Assembly: GCA_030220185.1 (NCBI GenBank)
Contig: JASPKZ010007425.1
Span: forward strand, 124,001 to 188,000
Length of the DNA stretch: 64,000 bases
Source of the DNA: Diploptera punctata
Taxonomy: Eukaryota > Arthropoda > Insecta > Blattodea > Blaberidae
Direction: 5' to 3'
Both the position numbers and the translations under genes were made by a program. This document shows positions 55,845-64,000 of the stretch, piece by piece (the first letter of the stretch is position 1; the number at the start of each line of letters is the position of its first letter). The notes below the pieces were generated by a model, which saw only the letters and a list, made by a program, of their open reading frames with translations, was not told the origin of the DNA and did not search any database.

Positions 55845-56382
55845 ACTTACTTACTTACTTACTCACTGGCACTATCGAACCCGTAGGTTCATGGCCGCAC
55901 GGACATAAGCTCTCCATACATCCCTATCCTGAGCTAATGCTTTCCAATCATTCCCTGTATAATCTACTTCCCTCAAATCATAGTTAATGTTGTTCTCCCA
56001 CCTCATTCTTGGTCTACCAACTGGGCGTTTTCCTTCTGGCTTTCCTACAAGAAGTTTCCATGCACGTCTTTCATTCCCCATACGCGAAACGTGTCCTGCC
56101 CATCGCAGTCTACGGGACTTAACTGTTCTTATTATATCTGGCTTCCTATAAAGACCATGTAGTTCATTGTTATGTAGTCTTCTCCATTCACCTGTCTGTT
56201 CATCTCTCTTTGGTCCAAAAATTTTCCTAAGAACTTTATTCTCAAATACTCGTAATCTCCTTTCCTCCCTTAAAGTAAGAGTCCATGTTTCGCACCCATA
56301 TAATATAACTGGTAGAATAATAGTTTTATATATTTTCAGCTTAACATTTTTTGAAAGGAGTTGGGACATCAAAAGTCTCTGC
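55845..56382 (-). pseudogene. LINE family A copy A5, 5'-truncated but open
   Basis: A 176-codon minus frame (56402 to 55872) is open to its stop: LQRLLMSQLLSKNVKLKIYK, TIILPVILYGCETWTLTLRE, ERRLRVFENKVLRKIFGPKR, DEQTGEWRRLHNNELHGLYR, RRLRWAGHVSRMGNERRAWK, RPVGRPRMRWENNINYDLRE, then ALAQDRDVWRAYVRAAMNLR. This is the intact C-terminus of the family A protein. The 3' end is the TAAG-type repeat. The target duplication is 14 bp, AGTACATTTGTATT (55831-55844 and 56383-56396). The lack of decay suggests a recent insertion. Confidence 0.9.
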
Positions 56383-56569
56383 AGTACATTTGTATTTGTC
56401 ATTTAAAATTACATATTACAATTTTCAGTAACTGTTAACAGAATATTTATATCTGCCTCTATATTCGTAGTGTAGGACCTCACCCCCGACAATGGAATTA
56501 GCTTTTTAAGAGAAATAGGATACAAATCTTATTCAAAAAGTCCGCTACGGAAGGACTGCATAAACTAAA

Positions 56570-56633
56570 ACAATTTCTCACCAAGTCCAATTTGTGGTTA
56601 AATTTTGCTGGTTTATGGAATATAGATTTACTT
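56570..56633 (+). repeat. Interspersed repeat M1, copy 2 left part
   Basis: AAATTTTGCTGGTTTATGGA-ATATAGATTTA matches 15990-16045. Interrupted by LINE A6; the right part is 58395-58445. Confidence 0.4.
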
Positions 56634-58390
56634 ACTTACTTACTTACTTACTCACTGGCACTATCGAACCCGCAGGTTCATGGCCGCGCGGATATAAGCT
56701 TTCCATACATCCCTATCCTGAGCTAATGCTTTCCAATCATTCCTAGTATAATCCACCTCCCTCAAATCATAGTTAATGTTGCTCTCCCACCTCATTCTTG
56801 GCCTACCAACTGGGGCGTTTTCCCTCTGGTTTCCTACAAGAAGCTCCTTGCACGTCTTTCATTCCCCATACGCGCAACATGTCCTGCCCATCGCAGTCTA
56901 CGAGACTTAACTGTTCTTATTATATCTGGCTTCCTATAAAGAACTTGTAGTTCATGTTATGTAGTATTCTCCATCCTCGTGTCTGTTCATCTCTCTTTGG
57001 TCCAAATATTTTCCTAAGAACTTTTTCTCAATACTCGTAATCTCCTTTCCTCCCTTAAAGTAAGAGTCCATGTTTCGCACCCATATAATATAACTGGTAG
57101 AATAATAGTTTTATATATTTCAGCTTAACGTTTTTGAAAGGAGTTGGGACATCAAGAGTCTCTGAAATGCATAATATCACGCATTTCCAGAATTGAGCTT
57201 ATGTTTAATTTCTTTGTGCATCTCATTCCTATTTGTGATTATTGTTCCTAGGTTTTTGAATTCAGCCACTTCCTCAAAATTTTCCTCATTTGTCATTAGC
57301 TGTCCATTTCCATTTTATACTGAATTTCTACGTGTGACCTCATATTTAGTTTCACTGATATTTACTTCCAGTCCTAATTTCTTAGTGTTACTCAATAGTG
57401 TGTGCGTGTAGGCCTTTAGTATCTCCTCGCTATCGGCCAGTAGTACTACATCATCAGCATAAACTAACAGCTTATTAATACCATTGAGTTGTAAGCCTTC
57501 CTCATTCTCTAAAGATTGAATGGCATGCTCTAGTACAAAATTAAATAGTAGAGGAGATAGTGCATCTCCTTGCTTCAACCCATTCTGGATTTCAAAAACG
57601 TCTGAAAACTGTTTGCCTACACGCACCCTACTCTTTGAGCCATTTAGACACATTCGTATAAGTCTAACTAACTTTTTAGGAATTCCGAACTCCAGCAGGA
57701 TACTATATAACTTCTCCCTCTTAATTGAATCATAAGCTTTTTTAAAGTCTACATATAGTTGATGTAAGTACCATTATATTCCCATTTCTTTTCTAAAATC
57801 CGTCTTATACTAAAAATCTGATCTGTTGTAGACCTGTTTCTTCTAAATGCACATTGATGATCTCCTAGAATGTCATCAATATAGGGAGTAAGTCTGCTTA
57901 CTAATATATTTGTCAGAATTTTGTACGAAGTTGAAAGTAATGAGATGCCCCTGTAGTTGTTGCAATCAGTTTTATCTCCTTTCTTATAAATTGGTACGAT
58001 AATTGATTCCTTTCATTCATCTGGAAGAGCTTCTTTTTCCCAAATCATACTAAGCAACCAGCGGGTCTTGTCCATCAATTTTTCTCCCCCTGATTTTATC
58101 AGTTCTGCTGGGATCTCATCTGAACCTGATGCTTTATACATCTTCAATTTTTCAATCGCCATTTCAACCTCTAATGCACTTGGCTCTGCGACTAGCATTT
58201 CTGCTGTCTGTAACTTATCCTCCTCAATGTCCTGTTCTGTATGTACATTTAATAGCTGATTAAAGTAACTTTTCCATCTATTTAATATACTGCTAGAATC
58301 TGCAATCATATCCCCATTTTCATTCCGAATTATGTTTGTTCTAGCCTGAAACCCTTTCTTCTCTATACTAATTCCCTAATTTGTTAAATT
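56634..58390 (-). pseudogene. LINE family A copy A6, longest of the family
   Basis: On the minus strand from the 5' side: NIIRNENGDMIADSSSILNR; WKSYFNQLLNVHTEQDIEED; LKMYKASGSDEIPAELIKSG; a stop after WEKEALPDE; then VPIYKKGDKTDCNNYRGISL and DDILGDHQCAFRRNRSTTDQ in broken frames; then MCLNGSKSRVRVGKQFSDVF, NGLKQGDALSPLLFNFVLEH, and the catalytic box LVYADDVVLLADSEE. The C-terminal part (57180 to 56660) follows with several single-base gaps. It covers most of the reverse transcriptase but no endonuclease. The 3' end is the TAAG-type repeat at 56634-56652. Host repeat M1 reads on both sides. Confidence 0.85.
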
Positions 58391-58394
58391 CGAG

Positions 58395-58445
58395 AAACTC
58401 TATTTTTGTTGTCCAGCTTATTTAAAAGTGCCGGACTGAAGTGAA
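58395..58445 (+). repeat. Interspersed repeat M1, copy 2 right part
   Basis: CTATTTTTGTTG...TTATTTAAAAGTGCCGGACTGAAGTGAAAA, in the order seen at 16050-16125. Confidence 0.35.
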
Positions 58446-59309
58446 AAAATATATGTTATTAACTATTTACATATTGTTGTATAACACGAGTAATTTTGTA
58501 TTTCGCTTCGTAATTAGAAACAAATCGCCATATTTCTCTTTTTAACCTCTGTTCCAGCCTGTGTAAATTTCCATAAGACTTCACTCAATAAACAGTATTC
58601 CCTAACTGATTGTGGATTTATTTGTAATCAAGTATTTGAACTAGAGTTTTGGTTTAAGACCTTTTGATCTTAAAACCGTTGACAAAGTGAGTTTTTTTTT
58701 ATTTTCTCTGAGAAAAACATTTCTACTAATTTCAGTAAAAGCTCCTTATTCCATATGTTACGTATGCCGCGAATACAGAATCTGTAATATGGAATGGTAA
58801 TTTCTATGGGTATATAGGGGATATGTTCCAAGGTTCAAAATAATATAAATATTATCAAAATAGAATAAATTTGACGTGACATTTTTTTAAAAATTATATT
58901 AATTATTATTGTTAGGATAAGACATGGGCTTAAAGAACTTAGTAAATTTTTCCTGTTTGCCGCTTTTAAAAGGTCTTTCAATTCAGCTATGTATTCAGCT
59001 ATATAATTCCTTATTTTGTCTTCTGATGTCTTGATGAATCGTACAGTTAATTCTTAACATCGAAACAGTGTGATATAGATGTGTGATACACTCGCCAGCG
59101 CGTAAACGGTCAAGCATTTATATGTTTACTTTAAGCGACAATACTACTCTTTTCCACTTCGAAATAATTTACCTTTCCTTTTGGGAACAAAGCGGAAGAG
59201 ACACGTGTTATTAAATAAACATTATTGCAAAGAATGACAAATTTACAATGAACACCGATCGTGGCGAGGCCTGCATTTATCAAGGGATATAGCGGCACGT
59301 GAAATTCGG
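58446..59309. other. No recognisable feature
   Basis: Nothing identified. Confidence 0.35.
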
Positions 59310-59340
59310 GGGCGCGCGGCGGCGGCGTCGGCGGCTTTTA
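59310..59340. other. Short CpG-rich, CGG-repeat island
   Basis: GGGGGCGCGCGGCGGCGGCG then TCGGCGGC, in an otherwise AT-rich region. Could be a remnant promoter or exon start, or part of a repeat. No frame supports a gene. Confidence 0.4.
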
Positions 59341-59489
59341 ACAATGAACTTTCGGCTTAGTGACAATGAGATTTGTTTTATTTTTATGTTTATTTGCCCA
59401 TTTGGTTTGAATCTCTGGGAAAAGTCGCCTTAACACGTTCCCTGCAATAAAAAGGTTGCAAATGCGTTAATAAAGAATTCCTAATCCTT

Positions 59490-59625
59490 GTAATATACCG
59501 ACTGGATCCGCGAATATAGAACATTTTAGCCGCAAATACAGGAACTGTGTAACAATTTTTTAACCCGCGAATAATGAAAACGCGAATAACGGAAACGCGA
59601 ATGAGGAGATTTTACTGTGTATTAT
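59490..59625 (-). mobile_element. Probable pogo/Tigger-type transposon end
   Basis: On the minus strand the end reads CAGTAAAATCTCCTCATTCG followed by CGTTTCCGTTATTCGCG and further GCGAATA words. This resembles pogo/Tigger termini (CAGTA...TCC...TTATTCGCG). The other end was not found and no transposase is visible, so it may be a lone end. Confidence 0.5.
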
Positions 59626-59793
59626 TTTGAAACTGTTACTAATATTAAAAAATATATTTTAATAATATAATAATAATAATAATTATTACTATAATAATGA
59701 AATGAATATATATACTAAAATTTTCAATAATAAATATGCAAAACAAATAAAAATACTATTACATGAGCTAATAATTAATATAATACATAGGCT

Positions 59794-61036
59794 TCTTCTT
59801 TCTTCTTCTTCCTTCCAAGTATTAGGCCAAGGCTGTTACGATCCTATAGAAAATTTTCCCTCCAGCGTTTCATAGGACGGCCCAGTGATCTTCGTCCTTT
59901 TGGTATATAATTATAAACAGCTTGGGATCCGATTTTGAACTCATTCTTTCAAGATGGTGTTTCCAATTTAGTTGGTACTGTTTAATATATTCCAAAATTG
60001 GCGTAGTCTTCAATTCTTTTAAGATATCGGTGTTCCTTTTCCGATCTCATCTGGTGTAACCCGCTGTTCTGCGCATGAATTTCATTTCACAAGCCGTTAT
60101 TCTGCTTTCATGTTGTTTTTTTAGTGTCCATGCTTCACTACCATAGGTCAACACTGGTCTAGCCAAAGTGTTATATAAACGTAATCTGGTGTTTTTTTGT
60201 ACAAGGGATGGTTTCATAACTTGATTAATAATTCCTAAACTTTATTATAACTAGTAACTTTTTCAGGGATATCCTTTTCATCCCAGATAGAGAGAATAAT
60301 ATCCAAGATATTTAAATCGATTAGATCTGTCTAAAATTTTATTTGGAGACAGATTTTACTTTGTATGGGGTCCTTCCCATGAAATGCCATAATTTTAGTT
60401 TTGTTAATTGATATTTCCATATTAAATTTGGCACCTATTTTTTGTAAATTATAAATTGATCGTTGCAAATCATTTTCGGAAAGTGCCAGGAGAGCTAAAT
60501 CGTCTGCAAAAAGAATAGCATCGAGTTTGAGGTTCCTATTGATGGGTATATATCCTCGTTGTGTTTTCCTCCATTCATTTATTAATTTATTCATGTATAT
60601 AATGAAAATCACCGGTGAAAGTCCACATCCCTGTCTTACTCCAGTGTTGATCTTTTCCCAAGAAGATAATTTGCCATCTTGTTTAACATCTCATCTAGGG
60701 GATATGTGGATGGCGACCACAAGGTGCCCAAGCTGAGCAAAACATTTCTTCCACTTACTTGTGTTTTGCACTCTTTTAACTTTACTATCTAACCTCTCTT
60801 GGTTAACTCTTGTTTTTTCGACCCCGACGCTATTAGGGCATCCGAGGGCTAGGGAGTCTTTCCTTTCTTCCATTTCTTCTTTCCTTTATTTTCTTTTCTT
60901 CTCCAGAAAAGCCTGACCAGAGGCTATAAGATGGCAGCCCCATCACTGGTCTTGCCTTCCTTTGGCCAGCAACCAATCGAAGGGACTATTATTATGCTTT
61001 CAAGTCTTATACGAGAATTTCCCGGAAGGATCAAAC
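59794..61036 (-). pseudogene. LINE family D with unrelated 5' segment
   Basis: On the minus strand, 60690 to 59794 encodes INTGVRQGCGLSPVIFIIYM, the RT box ILFADDLALLALSEND, FNMEISINKTKIMAFHGKDP, then LARPVLTYGSEAWTLKKQHE, and a C-terminal SLGRPMKRWRENF, with several breaks. The 3' end is GAAGAAGAAAGAAGAAGCC. A 13-bp direct repeat, TAATACATAGGCT, flanks the whole unit at 59781-59793 and 61037-61049. So the 346 bp from 61036 to 60691, which I cannot match to LINE coding sequence, came in with the insertion. Confidence 0.75.
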
Positions 61037-61049
61037 TAATACATAGGCT

Positions 61050-61492
61050 AAAATTAACAAAATACGGCAAAAATCCTAAAATTTCATTCGACTCAATGGG
61101 AAGTCCCCCGAAGGCCAAACTGAAGGAATGCGAGTAACTTGATCCGTAAAGAATCAATATTCAGCTGGTTGAGATAAGAGTTACTTTCTGAACGTTAACA
61201 TATTCAACACCACAGGAACTCTTCTAGTTTGAACATTATTGCTACTCCTGTGCACATTCTAATTGTTGTCCTGTTCTACTCGTGTAACTGAATAATGAAT
61301 ACAAATTTTTCTGAAAAAAAAGTGTAATTTCACTAACGGTTTTGCACATCCGTGCACATCGTTTATTTAAATATCAAGTGCGGAAAAGCGGGTTGTTTCA
61401 CATGATCGTACTCCCATTTACTTTCCCTATCATGACCCTCAAGGATATTACAATTAATAAACATTTCCATTCTTGTAATCAACGCTATCAAG
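61050..61492. other. No recognisable feature
   Basis: Nothing identified. Confidence 0.35.
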
Positions 61493-61515
61493 TGAAGTGA
61501 AGTGAAGTGAAGTGT
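61493..61515. repeat. (AAGTG)n short tandem repeat
   Basis: Four to five units of AAGTG. Confidence 0.8.
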
Positions 61516-61584
61516 TCAAACATTAACATTTAAAAGAAATTACGTCACATAGTAACTCCGTAAATTAAAATAAATATATTGTAT

Positions 61585-61700
61585 AATTAGCTGGTTTAAG
61601 GAATATACCATTTTTAACCCTTAAATTGCAGAAATTCAGTTTCATATACCACCTTATTAAATTTGTAGGGTTGCAGCGAAAACAAACTATGCACAACTGT
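61585..61700 (+). repeat. Interspersed repeat M1, copy 3
   Basis: TTAGCTGGTTTAAGGAATAT ... GCGAAAACAAACTATGCACA, compare 15955-16140. Confidence 0.4.
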
Positions 61701-62104
61701 TAGTTACTGTTATTACTAGAGCAACCCAAAAGCATTAAAATCATAACAGCCCTATAGACATATGGTTGCTACCCCAAACATGATTTTGGTTATCCAACTG
61801 TCCTAATGAAACTAATGTTAGAAGCACAATAAAGCATCATTTAAAAAAAAAACATAAGTTTAAAATAAAGCATAATTCTTGGAAAATGCACTGTTTCAAT
61901 ACACTATTTATAACAATTGTCACCAATTAATATTAAACATACTCATATTAACAATGGGTAGTTTTTCAACAATACATATTTTAAATTCTTATCTACCTGT
62001 AATTCTGTGAGGAACAAGACAACACTTTGTTAACATTAAAAAGTAGAGGTTTAACGGTTTTATGGCCAGCTATCGTTCTCAATTAGAATAGTTCACATCT
62101 ATTT
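61701..62104. other. No recognisable feature
   Basis: Nothing identified. Confidence 0.35.
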
Positions 62105-62655
62105 GATACTGTCATGCCGAAAACATTTCTATCAGCAATACAAAGTTTTCGTCGGTGAAAAGGGGAAACTATTGTGTACTCTTATGTTCAGAGTGTATTT
62201 ATTAAAAAAATTCCATTGTGCTGAACACATGTGGAAAGATTTAAGCATAGATCTCGGAAACAGAATGAAGGACAGGGTTGAACTTCGGGTGACCCTAGCA
62301 GCATACAATCCAGTACGATACCTGAAGTATGACAGCGTGTGGAAAAATCCAAGGATACTATGAAAGATCTTGTGGAAGCATTCACTTCTGCTGGAGTTCC
62401 ATTGATTGTCTCTCGTAACCATCAATTTAGTCAGGGTTAGTAACGCTACTTGCATGCAGCCAGCTCCCAGTGAAACCACTTTAAGGTCTCGTGAAGGTAT
62501 GTTGAAGACGACGTTTCAGTATACTAAGTCAAAATGTGAAGGAAATTCTTTCTATCTATTATTTTATGAAACAACAGATATAAAGAATCGTGAGGTGGTG
62601 AATGATGTTGTTGCTTCACTGGTTGTTTTGAATGAAATCCCCGTCTCTTGAAAAC
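62105..62655 (+). pseudogene. Possible hAT/CGGBP1-like transposase relic
   Basis: Broken plus-strand frames read, in order, GEKGKLLCTLMFRV and KKFHCAEHM (a possible BED-like zinc-finger remnant), TMKDLVEAFTSAGVPL, then PAPSETTLRSREGMLKTTFQ and FYLLFYETTDIKNREVVNDV. The last part resembles the hAT catalytic-region word xxxxDETTDIxxRxVxNV, with Y for the D. The LVEAFTSAGVPL...PSESTLR pattern is what I recall from CGGBP1-related hAT proteins. Frameshifts and stops show it is dead. Weak to moderate support. Confidence 0.4.
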
Positions 62656-62763
62656 CAAAATTGTTGAACACTGTAATGACAACGTTATAGTAAATTTAAT
62701 ACTTGATACACTAGACGTTATTGATATCCATAGAAGCAATTTTGTTTAATATGAGACAGTGCA

Positions 62764-63023
62764 AACAGACAAAAAACATAACACAGAAATAAGACAACTA
62801 AAAGTAGAGGAATTAAACACAACAGTAGAGAAATACAGAACAAACTGGAAAGAACACCTGGCAAGGATGACTGAGAATAGAATACCATAAGCAACATACA
62901 ACTATTCACCACGAGGAAGAAGAAGTTTGGGAAGACCAACGAAAAGATGGATAGAGCTGCAATTAGGAGACGGAACAGGCTAGAAAATAAGCCTAAACCG
63001 TGAAGATTAAGAAGAAGAAGATT
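62764..63023 (+). pseudogene. LINE family B' fragment, 260 bp, with clear target duplication
   Basis: Reads QTDKKHNTEIRQLKVEELNT, TVEKYRTNWKEHLARMTENR, a stop, then NYSPRGRRSLGRPTKRWIEL. This is nearly the same as 18770-18950. It ends with the hairpin AGGCT...AGCCT (62977-62994) and GAAGAAGAAGATT. The 10-bp duplication AGACAGTGCA is at 62754-62763 and 63024-63033. Heavily 5'-truncated and recent-looking. Confidence 0.85.
62977..62994 (+). other. Conserved 3' stem-loop of LINE family B
   Basis: AGGCT, an 8-base loop, AGCCT; followed by AAACCGTGAAG. Confidence 0.5.
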
Positions 63024-63033
63024 AGACAGTGCA

Positions 63034-64000
63034 CCATGTATGCTTTATATGCATATAATAACCCTGTGTAGTCATAACGCCCTTGTTCCACGAAAACAAT
63101 TACCACATACTGTGAGATCTAATATTTTAAATACTTTAATTCATGAATATTATAATTAATTATTTAAATATTGAAATAAACTAAATCATTCCATATGTAA
63201 TATTAATTTTCAATTACTAGGTTTATATAAGGAAAAGCAGAAATGAAGGGAAATAAGAAAGAAGACATGAAGTGAAGAAATGAAATTACTGTATCAATAA
63301 AATTAATATAATTTGAATTCACCTCCTACTTTATTGCTAGAACATTTATCAATGGGTGTGGAGGTTTTTTATTTGATCTCTGTTCGATTTCGTTTCAGTA
63401 AATGTTGTGTAAATATAGTAGCAATTTAAAAGCACCTTTCTGGATTGAGTTGGGTCAACTATAACTCCCCATATTGGATAGTGTTAAAAGTTTAAGAGTT
63501 GAGTCATAAAAGGGCCGTAAAATTAACGGCGCTATAATATCCACAGTTTAACATATACACAAGTTCTCATAAAAGCAACTTTGTTACGAGCGGCGAGCGT
63601 TTTACTCCACTAACAATGTTTTATTAGTTTTACTGGATGAGCTGCGATAATAAAACTTGCTGCTATTACTATGTGCCTACTTCACAAAGATTTTTTTTTT
63701 CGGATTGTTAATAGTTTAACTCAATTTATCGGAGATCGCAATTTAATTAATCTCATTATCCCATATCCATCGTTAATTAAAATTTTGATTTTAAATTAAT
63801 TCACAATAATTTTTAATTTCGAAATAACTAAAAAAATTAAATTCTAGTAGACTCACCCGCTTGAAGAAATTCCTTTATGTTCCGCAGTAGTAGCTTGTCG
63901 CACATGTTGTGCTAGTCAAAACATGATACTGGAAGTTGTAACTTTTTATAATCAAGAATTAGTAATTGTTTACATTACGACCAAAATCCTGAAATTTCAG
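63034..64000. other. No recognisable feature
   Basis: AT-rich; no frame of note and no shared repeat. Confidence 0.4.

Overview
The window looks like intergenic DNA from a large, AT-rich arthropod genome. I see no bacterial signals: no operons, ribosome binding sites or rRNA. I also recognise no intact host protein gene. Almost everything I can name is a mobile element or its remains: non-LTR retrotransposons (LINEs), tRNA-derived SINEs, DNA transposons, fold-back elements and many microsatellites. The LINE and SINE families resemble those I associate with insects, and cockroach-type genomes in particular. That last point is an impression from memory, not a result.

LINE families use my own letters. 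Family A (RTE-like reverse transcriptase, 3' end in a TAAG repeat) has eight pieces: 8065, 11537, 17222, 26935, 27835, 44343, 55845 and 56634. Family B (a second RTE-like lineage whose 3' end carries a small hairpin and a GAA-rich tail) has pieces at 3604, 13085, 17090/18356, 23743, 41520 and 62764. Families C to G are represented by C-terminal pieces near 2405, 16885, 19496, 22262, 26309, 47968 and 59794. SINE families (S1, S2, S3 plus single heads) have Pol III-type A and B boxes.

DNA transposons: a mariner at 32542-33880 with 31-bp perfect inverted ends and a TA duplication; a PIF/Harbinger element at 4285-5998 with a MADF-domain fragment; a non-autonomous hAT element at 20994-21773 with a perfect 8-bp target duplication; two decayed copies of a DDE transposase family (240-645 and 23525-25545); a probable pogo-type end near 59490; and Helitron-like 3' termini near 15290-15795 and 32350-32526.

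The layout is strongly nested, and several nests can be dated by target-site duplications. A SINE lies in a Harbinger that lies in a LINE (3604-6115). A LINE lies in SINE S1, which probably lies in SINE S2 (47520-49190). LINE A lies in LINE B (17090-19015). LINE B lies in a DDE transposon (23525-25545).

The least explained structures are a composite at 36795-38003 (three 165-bp tandem units, a Pol III-type tRNA-like unit with a T-run terminator, then a hairpin with about 190-bp arms) and a three-copy repeat with CCAAT and TATA-like motifs (28930, 41938 and, inverted, 45300). Long stretches, notably 33881-36794, 38004-41519, 49191-50914 and 52051-53350, hold nothing I can identify.
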